Of a DNA stretch of 64,000 nt, positions 7,890-16,449 are shown piece by piece (the first letter of the stretch is position 1; every line of letters begins with the position of its first letter). The stretch covers positions 51,022-115,021 of the forward strand of contig DATCKU010000086.1 in NCBI GenBank assembly GCA_036564245.1. The letters run 5' to 3'. The DNA comes from Thermasporomyces sp036564245 (GTDB lineage Bacteria > Actinomycetota > Actinomycetes > Propionibacteriales > Actinopolymorphaceae). The notes beneath the pieces were generated by a model. The model was not told where the DNA came from and made no database searches. It saw nothing but the letters and a program-made list of their open reading frames with translations. The position numbers were made by a program, and so were the translations under genes.

Positions 7890-8788
7890 GCCGCGGGTTG
7901 GAGGGTCAGCAGACTTGCTTCGGGGTAGCAGGCGAAGCGTACAAGCGCGAACGGTGAGGTGCCGAGGCCAGCCGACACGTGCAGCCACGCCGGCCCCCAG
8001 CGCGACACTCCCTTCGCCCGCTTGGTGTCGAGGTCGCAGTTGGTGACGAGAGCGCCATAGATGGGCACGCAGAGCTGGCCGCCGTGCGTGTGTCCGGCGA
8101 GGATGAGCCGGTACCCATCGGCCACCATCGCGTCGAGCACCCGTCGGTACGGCGCGTGTGTCACACCGATGGCGAGCTCCGCCGAGGTATCGGCCGGACC
8201 AGCGATCTTCTCGTACTGGTCCCATCTGATGTGCGGGTCGTCCACGCCGGCGAAGGCGAATCGCCGTCCGTCCGCCTTCACCTCGCCCTTGGCGTTGTTG
8301 AGATCCAGCCACCCCGCTTCGGTGAACGCGCGACGCAGGTCCTCGGTCGGCAACGTGGGCTCGGTCAATGCCGGCGGTGCCTCACGCTGCAGCAGGTAAC
8401 GAGCGGGATTGCGACGCACCGGCGCGTAGTAGTCGTTCGATCCGAAGACGAAGACGCCGGGTAGCTCGAGCAGACCTTCGTACGCATGCAGGAGCACGGG
8501 CACCGCGTCGGGGTGGGCGATGTTGTCACCTGTGTTGACCACGAGGTCCGGCTCCAACGCCGCAAGTCCACGCACCCACTCCACCTTGTGCATCTGGCTG
8601 GGCGTGAGGTGCAAGTCGGAGATGTGAAGGACGCGGAGGGGACGGCTGCCCGGCGGTAAGACCGGAATGTCGAAGCGACGAAGGCGATAGGCGCGGACCT
8701 CGTACAGCCGGGCGTACGCGACGCATGCGGTGCCCGCCGCCGCCAACGCCGCGGTCGCCTGCAGTCCGATCTTGAGGAAGCGCTGCAC
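7886..8788 (-). CDS. Membrane-anchored metallophosphoesterase (Rv3683-like)
   Basis: A 300-residue calcineurin-like phosphoesterase. An N-terminal hydrophobic segment (residues 8-27) anchors it. Metal ligands are visible: D58-x-H60 (ISDLHL), GDN (87-89), GSND (116-119) and GHTHGGQ near residue 220. The GSND in place of the usual GNHD is typical of this subgroup. YkuE-like members act on peptidoglycan precursors or phosphodiesters; the real substrate here is unknown. It sits next to the penicillin-binding protein region as Rv3683 does in mycobacteria. Confidence 0.9.
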   Translation of the reverse strand: MQRFLKIGLQATAALAAAGTACVAYARLYEVRAYRLRRFDIPVLPPGSRPLRVLHISDLHLTPSQMHKVEWVRGLAALEPDLVVNTGDNIAHPDAVPVLLHAYEGLLELPGVFVFGSNDYYAPVRRNPARYLLQREAPPALTEPTLPTEDLRRAFTEAGWLDLNNAKGEVKADGRRFAFAGVDDPHIRWDQYEKIAGPADTSAELAIGVTHAPYRRVLDAMVADGYRLILAGHTHGGQLCVPIYGALVTNCDLDTKRAKGVSRWGPAWLHVSAGLGTSPFALVRFACYPEASLLTLQPAA

Positions 8789-8875
8789 TCTGACAGGCTG
8801 CCATATGCCGTGACGTCGCGCTGCACGTAGTCGCGATCACAGACGTTCACCAACGGGATCGTCCATATCCTGAGA

Positions 8876-8881
8876 TAGGAT
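8876..8881 (+). promoter_or_regulatory. -10 element of a leaderless yqeY-like transcript
   Basis: TAGGAT ends 7 nt before the ATG at 8889 and no Shine-Dalgarno sequence is present. The spacing places the transcription start at the A of the start codon. Confidence 0.5.
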
Positions 8882-8888
8882 CAGGCGC

Positions 8889-9344
8889 ATGAGTGCGCTG
8901 AAGGATCGGCTTCGTGCCGATTTGACCTCCGCCCTGAAGGCCCGCGACAAGGTGCGGTCGTCGACCCTGCGGATGACGTTGACCGCCGTGACGAACGCCG
9001 AAGTCGCCGGCGAGTCCGCGCGGGAGCTCTCTGACGCCGAGATCATCGAGGTGCTCGAACGAGAGGCGAAGCGGCGTCGTGAGGCTGCGGAGGCGTACGA
9101 GCAGGCAGGCCGAGAAGATCTCGCCGCCAAGGAGCGCAGTGAGAGCGAGATCATCGCCGAGTACCTTCCCGCACAGCTTTCCGACGACGAGCTTTCCGAT
9201 CTTGTGCGTACGACCATCGCCGAGGTCGGCGCGAGTGGCCCGAAGGACATGGGTGCCGTGATGAAGGCACTGCAGCCACAGGTGAAGGGCCGGGCCGACG
9301 GCCGTCGCGTCGCGGAGATGGTCCGTAGCCAGCTCACGGGATGA
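8889..9344 (+). CDS. GatB/YqeY domain protein
   Basis: A 151-residue stand-alone YqeY protein. It has the family N-terminus LKDRLRADLTSALKARDKVRSSTLRM, the charged central helices (EVLEREAKRRREAAEAYEQ) and the C-terminal PKDMGAVMKALQPQVKGRADG motif. The domain is related to the tRNA-binding tail of the GatB subunit of glutamyl-tRNA amidotransferase, but stand-alone members have no firm function. It is divergent from the phosphoesterase and convergent with the penicillin-binding protein gene, as in other actinomycetes. Confidence 0.92.
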   Translation: MSALKDRLRADLTSALKARDKVRSSTLRMTLTAVTNAEVAGESARELSDAEIIEVLEREAKRRREAAEAYEQAGREDLAAKERSESEIIAEYLPAQLSDDELSDLVRTTIAEVGASGPKDMGAVMKALQPQVKGRADGRRVAEMVRSQLTG

Positions 9345-9593
9345 CCGGCGGCCCTCGGCCGGGCGTTCGGCGGCTTGCGCACCCGACCGGTCAGATGGTC
9401 AGCCTCGAGGTGTAGTCGGAGCTTCTCGCGCCACTGCGGCAAGCCTTGCTCGAGGAGCACGGTTGGCTTGCGCATCTGATTTGTCGAGGATCGCATCGGC
9501 TTGCACGCGCTGCCGAGTCGGCGTGGCGATCTCGGCAGCCGTTCCCGCCAGGATCTGCGGTGAGCCGAGTCGGCGTGATCGACTCGCTATGAG

Positions 9594-9647
9594 GCTTCAG
9601 TGGGACCCGCAACACCCGTGGAAGGCTCGTTAGGGTCCCACTGAAGC
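9594..9647. terminator. Strong bidirectional hairpin terminator
   Basis: A perfect 15-bp inverted repeat: GCTTCAGTGGGACCC (9594-9608) and GGGTCCCACTGAAGC (9633-9647), with a 24-nt loop. It lies between the convergent yqeY-like and penicillin-binding protein genes, so it can end both transcripts. No T-run is present, as is usual in actinomycetes. Confidence 0.75.
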
Positions 9648-9665
9648 ACTCAACGTGGTCATTTT
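9648..9665 (-). repeat. Dispersed intergenic motif, copy 1
   Basis: On the minus strand this reads AAAATGACCACGTTGAGT. Near-identical copies are at 49810-49825 and 60621-60637. All three lie just past the 3' end of a gene. Confidence 0.6.
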
Positions 9666-9674
9666 GGGTCGGCG

Positions 9675-12071
9675 CTAGTCGTTGTTGCGGTCGTCCGGCG
9701 GGAGTGGCGGCAGCGGGATCTCGGGATCCCTGGGCCGCCGTGGGCGTGGGTCGCGAGGTCGCTCCGGTCTCTCTCCGTTGGAGAGGTAGACGATGACCGT
9801 CGAACCGGCACCCGCCTCGGTCTCGGCCTCAGGCGTTTGTCGCGCGACAGTCCCCTCCGGCTGGTCGGACGGAACCTCGCCACCCAGCGCCATGGAGAAT
9901 CCGTGGTCCTCGAGCACGGCCCTGGCGTCGTCCTCGGTCATGCCGATCACCCTCGGCACGGTCGTCGGGATGCCCTCGAGCATCTCCGGTTCCGGCTCCA
10001 CGAAGTCCGGGCTCGGCTTGCCCTTGAGCGCGCCGCGCATGGCCGCGAGCCACATCGGACCGGCGAGCGTGCCACCCCAGACCTCGTCGCCGTTGACGAC
10101 CCGACCACCGATCTTCCGGCCGAGGAGCGACTCCTGAGGCGCCTCGGCGTCGGTCACGACCGCTGCCGTTGCCAGGTTGGTGGTGTAGCCCGCGAACCAC
10201 ACCGCGATCCGGCTGTTGGTCGTACCCGTCTTGCCGGCAACCTGCCGGCCCTCGTCCTTCATGCTCATCCGCTGGCCGGTGCGGCCCGGGTCCGGACCAT
10301 CGACGACCTGGCGCAACGTGTAGTTCACCGCGTCGGCGACCTTGCGCGGGAGCACCTGCCTGCACTTGGGCGTGCTGAGCTTGATCGGCTTACCGTTGCG
10401 GTCGACCACCTTGAGGATCGGGGTAGCAGGGCAGTGCTTGCCACGGGCCGCGAACGTCGCGTAGGCCTCGGCCATGCCCAACGGCGCGACCTCGTTGACG
10501 CCGAGGGTGAACGACTTGACCTGCTGGAGCGGCTTGCCGTCAGCCCGGCCCGCGCCCAGCTTGGTCGCGATTCGCGCCGGCTCGCAGATCCCGGTCTTGG
10601 TTTGGAGGTTTGCGTAGAACGTGTTGACCGACCGGACCGTGCCGCTGATCAACGTGCTGGTCGCGTCTGCGTTCGTGGAGTTGCTGACGTCCCAGGGAAC
10701 TCCGTACGTGCTGGGCTTGCCGCCCGGGCAGGTACGTACAGCCTCCCTCACCGTCATGCTCTTTGGTGAGGGGAAGCGAGCCGACAGCGGGATGCCCTGC
10801 CGGATCGCCGCGGCGAGCACGAAGACCTTGTACGTCGAACCCGCTTGGTAGCCGTTCGTACCGCCGTACTTCAGCGGCGTGTTGAGGTTGACGAACGTGC
10901 GGCCTGGGCCCTTGCCGTACTTCCGCGACTGTGCGAGCGCCTTCACGTGACCCGTGCCGGGCTCGACCATCGAGATCGCCCCGATCACGTCGTCGGTGGG
11001 GTGGACGTTGGCCTGGACCGCCTTGTCGGCGGCGTGCTGAGCCTGCCTGTCGATCGTGGTCGTGATGGTCAGCCCGCCGGTCCGAAGCAGCCGCTCCCGC
11101 TCCTGGCGCGTCTTACCGAGCGCCGGATCGTGGAGGAGGTACTCCTCGGCGTACTGGCAGAAGAAGGGGTACTTGGAGTAGTAGCAGCCTTGTGCCGTCT
11201 CCTTGATCCGCAGGCCGAGGCCCATCTTCATGGTCTTGTCGGCCTGCTCCTGGGAGATGTATCCGTCGTGGGCCATCCGGGAAAGGACGAGGTTGCGCCG
11301 CGCGATGACCGCCTCCGGGTTGTCCTCGAGCGCGTTGGCCAGGCTCTCGGGGGAGCGGATCATCCCGGCCAGCATGGCCGCCTGCCGCAACGTGAGCTTG
11401 TCAGCGGTCGTGTCGAAGTAGTGCCGCGCGGCCGACTGGATGCCGTACGCGCCATCGCCGAAGTAGACGATGTTGAGGTAGCGCTCCAGGATCTCGTCTT
11501 TGGTGAGCTTTTTCTCAAGTTCGACCGCGTACCGGAGCTCCTGCAGCTTTCTGCCGTACGAGTCCTCGATGACCTTCTGGCGTTCCTCCTCGGTCTTGGC
11601 GCTTTCGAACTGCACGAGCTTGACGTACTGCTGGGTGATGCTCGATCCGCCCTGCGAGACCTCGCCGCCCTGCTGGTTGCGGATGAACGCGCGGAGCGTG
11701 CCCTGCGCGTCCATCGGGCCGTGCTGGTAGAAGCGCGAGTCCTCGATGGCGAGCACTGCCCGCTGCATCACGGGCGCCACCTTGTCGAGGCTGACCTCGA
11801 CGCGGTTCTGGTCGTAGAAGCGTGCGATCACGGTGCCGTCGGCCGCGCGCATGACGCTGCGTACCGGCAGCGGCGGCTCCTCGAGCTTGCTCGGCATCCG
11901 CTCGAAGGCGTCGGTCGCGGACTGCGCGGTGAGCCCGATGATGCCGGCGAAGGGAATCACCAGGCCGGCCATGAGCGCTCCGGTCATGGCGCTGATCACG
12001 ACGAACAACACCACGTTCGTCACGAATCCGTGCTGTCGCGACGTCCGGGACTTCACGCGGATAGAGCTCAT
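9675..12071 (-). CDS. ponA2: Bifunctional class A penicillin-binding protein with PASTA domain (PonA2-like)
   Basis: 798 residues from the ATG at 12071; the frame is open to 12170, which would add 33 basic residues. A cytoplasmic tail and one membrane helix (about residues 17-47) come first. The glycosyltransferase 51 domain has AIEDSRFYQH with catalytic Glu110 and QGGSSITQQ. The transpeptidase domain has the serine motif STYK (Ser412), an S-x-N motif (RSVNTFY) and KTGTTN. One PASTA domain (VPRVIGMTEDDARAVLEDHG) precedes a proline/arginine-rich C-terminus. It polymerises and crosslinks peptidoglycan outside the membrane. Order next to whiB and the ArsA pair matches M. tuberculosis Rv3682-Rv3679. 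Confidence 0.93.
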   Translation of the reverse strand: MSSIRVKSRTSRQHGFVTNVVLFVVISAMTGALMAGLVIPFAGIIGLTAQSATDAFERMPSKLEEPPLPVRSVMRAADGTVIARFYDQNRVEVSLDKVAPVMQRAVLAIEDSRFYQHGPMDAQGTLRAFIRNQQGGEVSQGGSSITQQYVKLVQFESAKTEEERQKVIEDSYGRKLQELRYAVELEKKLTKDEILERYLNIVYFGDGAYGIQSAARHYFDTTADKLTLRQAAMLAGMIRSPESLANALEDNPEAVIARRNLVLSRMAHDGYISQEQADKTMKMGLGLRIKETAQGCYYSKYPFFCQYAEEYLLHDPALGKTRQERERLLRTGGLTITTTIDRQAQHAADKAVQANVHPTDDVIGAISMVEPGTGHVKALAQSRKYGKGPGRTFVNLNTPLKYGGTNGYQAGSTYKVFVLAAAIRQGIPLSARFPSPKSMTVREAVRTCPGGKPSTYGVPWDVSNSTNADATSTLISGTVRSVNTFYANLQTKTGICEPARIATKLGAGRADGKPLQQVKSFTLGVNEVAPLGMAEAYATFAARGKHCPATPILKVVDRNGKPIKLSTPKCRQVLPRKVADAVNYTLRQVVDGPDPGRTGQRMSMKDEGRQVAGKTGTTNSRIAVWFAGYTTNLATAAVVTDAEAPQESLLGRKIGGRVVNGDEVWGGTLAGPMWLAAMRGALKGKPSPDFVEPEPEMLEGIPTTVPRVIGMTEDDARAVLEDHGFSMALGGEVPSDQPEGTVARQTPEAETEAGAGSTVIVYLSNGERPERPRDPRPRRPRDPEIPLPPLPPDDRNND

Positions 12072-12253
12072 ACTTCGCAAGCCTACGGTGCCGGCGACAC
12101 GTCTGCCGGCGAAGTTCCGGCTCTTGCGGAAACTTTTGATGCGGTCGTCATCCCCGCTCTGACCACGCATTTTGGCGTTCGGCGGGCATCAGAGTCGGCA
12201 AATCAGGCCATTGGGGACTGTCGCATCGAGGCCTTCTGGCCTTACGGTTCCTC

Positions 12254-12278
12254 CAGAGACGTTGGGGGAACGTCTCTG
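12254..12278. promoter_or_regulatory. Perfect hairpin/palindrome upstream of whiB
   Basis: CAGAGACGTT (12254-12263) and AACGTCTCTG (12269-12278) are exact reverse complements around GGGGG. It lies 42 bp before the whiB start and about 180 bp before the divergent penicillin-binding protein gene. It could be an operator or a 5'-leader hairpin; no T-run follows, so a terminator is less likely. Confidence 0.55.
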
Positions 12279-12320
12279 ATCGGTCACCGAGCGTGACCGA
12301 AGCAAGGGGAGGGACATCAC

Positions 12321-12644
12321 ATGACATGGACCAGCGACTGGGTTCGACTCGCCGCCTGCCGTGGAACCGATGAGCCCGACAAGCTGTTCGTCCAAGGTGC
12401 TGCTCAGCACGATGTCAAGACGATCTGCATGGGCTGCCCCGTTCGCACGGAGTGTCTTGCCGAGGCACTCGACCACCGCATCGAGTGGGGCGTCTGGGGC
12501 GGGATGACCGAACGCGAGCGCCGGGCGATCCTGCGGCGGCGGCCGACCGTCACGTCATGGCGGCATCTGCTCGAGACGGCTCGCGCGGAGTACGAGCGAG
12601 CCTGTGCTCGAGAGGGCAAGCAGAACGTCCGTGCCGCCGGATGA
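12321..12644 (+). CDS. whiB4: WhiB family iron-sulfur regulator (WhiB4-like)
   Basis: A 107-residue WhiB protein. The four cluster ligands are C13, C36, C39 and C45 (C-x2-C-x5-C in TICMGCPVRTECL), followed by the glycine-rich beta turn GVWGGMTERER (57-67) that contacts sigma factor or DNA, and a basic C-terminal tail (ILRRRPTV). WhiB proteins hold an oxygen/NO-sensitive [4Fe-4S] cluster. Assignment to WhiB4 rests on gene order: it is divergent from the ponA2-like gene and convergent with the ArsA pair, as for M. tuberculosis Rv3681c. GGGGAGGG before the ATG is a strong ribosome site. Confidence 0.93.
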   Translation: MTWTSDWVRLAACRGTDEPDKLFVQGAAQHDVKTICMGCPVRTECLAEALDHRIEWGVWGGMTERERRAILRRRPTVTSWRHLLETARAEYERACAREGKQNVRAAG

Positions 12645-12680
12645 CCCTCCATCCTGCTGCGTTGAGCCATCCAGGGGTGT

Positions 12681-12722
12681 TGTGACCCGTCTGGGGTCTT
12701 TAGCTGCCGTGGACGGGTCACA
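12681..12722. terminator. Bidirectional hairpin between whiB and ArsA genes
   Basis: TGTGACCCGTC (12681-12691) and GACGGGTCACA (12712-12722) form a perfect 11-bp stem with a 20-nt loop. The two flanking genes converge here. Confidence 0.7.
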
Positions 12723-12750
12723 CGAGCCCTCCGCGCCTGGTCATGTGCGG

Positions 12751-13926
12751 CTAGGGCTTGCCGAGGTGGGCGCCGATCCGGCGTAGACCATCCAGGTCGT
12801 GCACATCGGTCGGCAGGGCCGGGACACCGGTCACCGGAACGCCTGGATGCGCCGAGCCGAACCGTTCGGCCAGGCGTCGTTCCCGCGTGGCGAGCAGCAT
12901 CCGCTCGCCGTGGAGCTGGAGGATGCCGGCTGCCGTCTGGTGCGTACCGGTCTCGGCAAGCTCTTCGGCGGCTGACAGGCTGCGCTCGGCCGAGAGGTGC
13001 GCCGCGGCCGGTGTCGCCATCCGGTTGAGGATGAGAGCCGTGAGCGGCATCCGGTCGTCGCGCAACCGGGAGACGAAGTACGACGCCTCCCGCAGCGCGT
13101 CCGGCTCCGGTGTCGCGACGACGAGGAAGGCCGTCCGACGTTCCTGCAGCAGCTGGTAGGTGCGTTCGGCGCGCTCCCGGAACCCGCCGAACGTCGTGTC
13201 GAGCGCGGCGACGAACGTCTGGACGTCGCGCAGCACCTGGGCCCCGATGAGCTTGGTCAAGGTCCCGGTGACCACACCCATGCCGGCCGAGAACAGCCGC
13301 AGCGGGCCGCGGGCCGGACTGCTCAGGATCCGCAGCAGGCGGCTGTCGAGGAACGACGACAGCCGCTTCGGCGCGTCGAGGAAGTCGAGTGCCGACCGCG
13401 ACGGGGGAGTGTCGACCACGATCAGGTCGTACGCGCCGGTCCGCGACGCCTCGGCGTGGAGCTGGCCCAGCTTCTCCATCGCCATGTACTCCTGCGTACC
13501 GGCGAACGACGACGACAACGCGATGTAGAAGGGGTTCGCGAGGATCTGCTCCGCGGTCTCCGGGGCCGCATGGGCGAGCACCACCTCGTCGAACGTCCGC
13601 TTCATGTCGAGCATCATCGCGTCGAGGCTTCCACCGTTGCCGGTGTCGATGCCGTCGATCCGACGCGGCACGCTGTCGAGCTCCGGCAGGCCCATGGCCT
13701 GGGCGAGCCGCCGTGCCGGGTCGATCGTGAGCACGACCACGCGCCGGCCGCGCTCGGCGGCTCGCAGACCCAGGGCGGCCGCCGTGGTGGTCTTGCCCAC
13801 GCCACCCGAGCCGCAGCAGATGATGATCTCGGTCTCCCGGTCGTCCAGGAGGTCGTCGAGGGCCACCGTCGGCAGGTCTCCGACGGCGGACCCGACCGTG
13901 GGCGTACGGATGGGCTGGGCGCTCAT
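12751..13926 (-). CDS. ArsA-type ATPase (Rv3680/BagB-like)
   Basis: A 391-residue soluble ATPase of the ArsA/Get3 family with one nucleotide domain. The deviant Walker A is CGSGGVGKTT (38-47), the switch motif VVDTPPSRSALDFLDAP follows in the middle, and FLVVATPEPDALREA is the later A-loop region. Classical arsenite-binding cysteine triplets are absent, so arsenite export is not implied. The mycobacterial pair Rv3679-Rv3680 acts as a heterodimer linked to stress resistance. It overlaps the upstream ArsA gene by ATGA, so equal amounts of both are likely. Confidence 0.92.
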   Translation of the reverse strand: MSAQPIRTPTVGSAVGDLPTVALDDLLDDRETEIIICCGSGGVGKTTTAAALGLRAAERGRRVVVLTIDPARRLAQAMGLPELDSVPRRIDGIDTGNGGSLDAMMLDMKRTFDEVVLAHAAPETAEQILANPFYIALSSSFAGTQEYMAMEKLGQLHAEASRTGAYDLIVVDTPPSRSALDFLDAPKRLSSFLDSRLLRILSSPARGPLRLFSAGMGVVTGTLTKLIGAQVLRDVQTFVAALDTTFGGFRERAERTYQLLQERRTAFLVVATPEPDALREASYFVSRLRDDRMPLTALILNRMATPAAAHLSAERSLSAAEELAETGTHQTAAGILQLHGERMLLATRERRLAERFGSAHPGVPVTGVPALPTDVHDLDGLRRIGAHLGKP

Positions 13927-14984
13927 GCCATCCCCTGCGCGGTGAGCTCACGGGCGAGCTCGAAGAGCCCGCCGATCTCGATCTCGTCGGTGAGCCGTGG
14001 CAGCTCGTACGTCGGCCTGCCCAGCTTCGCGATCTGGACGCGGAGCGTGTCCTCGAGCGCCACCCGGCTGGCGTGCTCGGCCGCGTCGGCGAGGAGACCC
14101 TCGAGGGTGGCCTCGTCCGTGGGGATGCCGACGGTCCGCAGCGCCTCGGCAAGCTCGTCACGTGGCGGGTCGCCGGCCAGGAGGGCCTTGCGTACGTCCG
14201 GGCTGAGCGGACTCCGCGCGGCGCGGTTGATCACGATGCCGCCCACCGGGATGTGCGCCTCACGCAGCTCGGCGAGGCCGTCGGCCGTCTCCTGCACAGG
14301 CATCTCCTCCAGCAGCGTCACGATGTGCACCGCGGTCTGAGGCGACCGCATCATCGCCATGATCGAGTCCGCCTGGCGCCGGATGGGTCCGACCCTGGCG
14401 ATGTCGGCCACTCCGGCGGTCACGCCGAGGAACCGCGCGATCCGGCCGGTGGGTGGCGCGTCGAGCACCACGGCGTCGTAGACCGGTCGGTCACGGGCTG
14501 AGCGCCTGCGGTCGTCCCGACCATCCGAGCGGGCCTTGGTCTTTCGTCGGACGGCTTCGTAGACCTTGCCGGTCAGCAACACGTCGCGAAGGCCAGGAGC
14601 GATCGTGGTGGCGAAGTCCACCGCACCAACCCGGTCGAGAGCGCGCGCCGCACGGCCGAGGTGGTAGTACATCTCGAGGTATTCGGTCAGCGCGGCCTCC
14701 GGATCGATCGCCAGTCCGTAGACCTCGCCTTCTTGCTGGTCACCGTCGGCCGCGCCGGGGTCGACCGGGACGGTGGCGAGCCGGCGTTCTTCGTACGGAA
14801 GCGCGGCGGTGTCGAACAGCCGAGCGATGCCCTGTCGACCCTCGACCTCGCAGAGCAACACCTTCTGCCCGCCGGCGGCGAGGGCGAGGGCCAGCGCGGC
14901 CGCCACCGTCGTCTTGCCGGTGCCGCCCTTGCCGGTCACGACGTGTAGTCGTACGCCTTCCCAGTCGCTCTCGCCGCGCGCCAC
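13923..14984 (-). CDS. ArsA-type ATPase (Rv3679/BagA-like)
   Basis: 353 residues from a GTG at 14984; no ATG lies between the upstream stop and the Walker A motif, and the frame continues upstream only as unlike-coding sequence. Walker A is GKGGTGKTT (18-26). VVLDAPPTGRIARFLGVT is the Switch I/II region. It is the first gene of the two-gene ArsA operon and its stop overlaps the next start. The length agrees with Rv3679 (about 340 residues). Together they probably form a membrane-associated ATPase complex; the cargo is not known. Confidence 0.9.
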   Translation of the reverse strand: MARGESDWEGVRLHVVTGKGGTGKTTVAAALALALAAGGQKVLLCEVEGRQGIARLFDTAALPYEERRLATVPVDPGAADGDQQEGEVYGLAIDPEAALTEYLEMYYHLGRAARALDRVGAVDFATTIAPGLRDVLLTGKVYEAVRRKTKARSDGRDDRRRSARDRPVYDAVVLDAPPTGRIARFLGVTAGVADIARVGPIRRQADSIMAMMRSPQTAVHIVTLLEEMPVQETADGLAELREAHIPVGGIVINRAARSPLSPDVRKALLAGDPPRDELAEALRTVGIPTDEATLEGLLADAAEHASRVALEDTLRVQIAKLGRPTYELPRLTDEIEIGGLFELARELTAQGMA

Positions 14985-15089
14985 GCTGGCCGAGCGTAGC
15001 TTCTCAGTCCAAGCGACAGGCCAGAGACGAGGCACAGGTGGCGCGGATCGCGACTTGGTGCCGGCGTTGACGTGGACAGCTCGGGACGA

Positions 15090-15157
15090 GTCGGACCTGC
15101 ACGACGTGCCGACACGTGTTGTGGGTCCGACAGGCGTAGTGCACATGGTCATTTGGG
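15090..15157 (+). repeat. Intergenic repeat element, copy A
   Basis: This 68-bp stretch is about 81 percent identical by hand alignment to 21187-21255. The shared parts are GTCGGACCTG at the start and AGGCGTAGTGCACATGGTCA near the end. In the middle, differing bases keep a stem (CACGACGTG pairing with CACGTGTTGTG). It ends 40 bp before the sigma-factor gene. Confidence 0.65.
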
Positions 15158-15167
15158 CGCGTGCAAC

Positions 15168-15194
15168 CTCGGGGGCGGCGCGTTCCGTAGAAGG
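15168..15194 (+). promoter_or_regulatory. Possible ECF-type promoter of the sigma gene
   Basis: GCAACC (about 15166-15171) is followed after about 16 bp by CCGTAG, 10 bp before the ATG at 15198. Many ECF sigma factors use an AAC-type -35 and a CGT-type -10 and activate their own gene. This is a pattern match only. Confidence 0.3.
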
Positions 15195-15197
15195 GGC

Positions 15198-15767
15198 ATG
15201 AGACAGTCCGACGCGACCCGCGACGAGCAGTTCCGCGCGTTCGTCACCGAGCATCGGGCGAGCCTGCTCCGGACCGCGACGTTGCTCTCCTCGGGCAACT
15301 CCCATCGGGCCGAGGACCTGGTGCAGACGGCGCTGCTGCGGATGTACCTGGCCTGGCCCAAGATCCGGCCCGAGACCAGGCAGGCGTACGCACGAAAGGT
15401 CCTGGTCAACGCCCACCTCGACGAGAAGCGCCGGCCGTACCGGCGCAACGAGCAGACCCGCGCGGAGGTCCCAGACGTCCGGACCCAGGAACTCGACGAC
15501 ACGTGGTCCGACACCGACACCGCCGTGTTCCGGGCTCTGGCCGAGTTACCACCGCGGATGCGGGCTGCCGTGATCCTGCGCCATCTCCACGACACCAGCG
15601 TCGCCGAGACCGCCGATGCCCTGGGCTGCAGCGAGGGCACCGTCAAGAGTCAGACCGCTCGGGGTCTGACCCAGCTGCGGGCGGCGCTGTCCCACCTGTG
15701 GGAGGCGTCCGGCGCTCTCGCCTCCGATGGAACACCGCGTGCTGTGAGAGGAGCCAGCAATGAGTGA
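15198..15767 (+). CDS. SigE-family ECF RNA polymerase sigma factor
   Basis: A 189-residue ECF sigma factor. Region 2 contains HRAEDLVQTALLRMYLAW, which melts the -10 element, and region 4 contains MRAAVILRHLHDTSVAETAD followed by ALGCSEGTVKSQTARGL, the -35 helix-turn-helix. Lengths and motifs match the SigE family common in streptomycetes and relatives. The ATG at 15198 has AAGGGGC before it. Its 3' end overlaps the next gene by 8 bp, so the partner downstream is probably its regulator. Confidence 0.93.
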   Translation: MRQSDATRDEQFRAFVTEHRASLLRTATLLSSGNSHRAEDLVQTALLRMYLAWPKIRPETRQAYARKVLVNAHLDEKRRPYRRNEQTRAEVPDVRTQELDDTWSDTDTAVFRALAELPPRMRAAVILRHLHDTSVAETADALGCSEGTVKSQTARGLTQLRAALSHLWEASGALASDGTPRAVRGASNE

Positions 15768-16449
15768 CATCAAGGAGCTGCTGGAGCGGACGGCCCGCCA
15801 GGCAGCGGTACCGCCGTCGCCAGAGACGGTGGAGGCGGATCTGCGTCGCGGTCGGGCGGCTCTCGCGCGTCGGCGTCGCCGCCGGGCGATCGCGTACTCG
15901 ATCGGGGGCACCCTCGCGGCGACCGTACTCGCCACCGGGACGATTGCGATCGTCGGCGCGGGCGGAGGCGGCGAAACCGACCAGATCGCGCGGCCAAGCC
16001 AGGGTTCGGTGGACACCGGTCACCAGTCGCATGAAGCGCGAGGGTCCGGAGTGCGGCTTGTGGCCTACGACGGCGAGCAGCTTGACGGCTTCGTGGTCGA
16101 GCGAATCCCGGAAGGGTGGTACCTGCAGGGCTCGACGCCTGCGTTCCTGACGATCGCCCCGAAGGGCGACACCACCGACCCCACCGACTTCCAGGGGAAG
16201 CTCGTGGTCTTGCTGCTCTCAGAGAGCGTCCCGCAGGAGCTGCCCGACGGTGAGCCGGTCACGGTCGGCGGGAACGACGGCGTGATCAGCCATGCGGCCG
16301 ACGCCGACACGTTGACCTTCGAGGATGGTGAAGGGCACATCGTCCAGGTCCAGGCGTGGCACAAGCCGCTGGGCTGGTCGACCGAGCAGCTCGTGAGCTT
16401 CGCCGAGGGCGTGACGGTGACCTCCCACGTGGAGGGCAACTACGGCTGA
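15760..16449 (+). CDS. Membrane protein partner of the sigma factor (possible anti-sigma factor)
   Basis: A 229-residue single-span protein. Residues 1-40 are charged and helical, followed by an arginine cluster (ARRRRRRAIAY), one membrane helix at about 44-67, a short linker, and an extracytoplasmic domain of about 150 residues (RLVAYDGEQLDGFVVERIPE, later GVTVTSHVEG). No zinc-binding HxxxCxxC motif is present, so it is not a ZAS-type anti-sigma factor. The 8-bp overlap with the ECF gene and the topology suggest a membrane sensor that holds the sigma factor; this is inference. Confidence 0.8.
   Translation: MSDIKELLERTARQAAVPPSPETVEADLRRGRAALARRRRRRAIAYSIGGTLAATVLATGTIAIVGAGGGGETDQIARPSQGSVDTGHQSHEARGSGVRLVAYDGEQLDGFVVERIPEGWYLQGSTPAFLTIAPKGDTTDPTDFQGKLVVLLLSESVPQELPDGEPVTVGGNDGVISHAADADTLTFEDGEGHIVQVQAWHKPLGWSTEQLVSFAEGVTVTSHVEGNYG

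Larger units (their letters stand above)
9345..9674. other. Structured intergenic region between convergent genes
   Basis: No gene is supported. A 14-bp direct repeat, GCCGAGTCGGCGTG, occurs at 9512-9525 and 9564-9577. Each copy starts a small hairpin (TGCCGAG 9511-9517 with CTCGGCA 9531-9537; CGAGTCG 9566-9572 with CGACTCG 9580-9586). These are followed by the large stem at 9594-9647 and one copy of a dispersed motif at 9648-9665. Confidence 0.7.

Noticed and set aside
10845..12296. A 483-codon plus-strand frame opposite the penicillin-binding protein
   Set aside because: Antisense shadow; the minus-strand protein has all catalytic motifs.
12751..14984. An arsenite efflux pump (ArsA)
   Set aside because: The arsenite-binding cysteines and ArsB are absent; gene order matches the mycobacterial Rv3679-Rv3680 pair instead.
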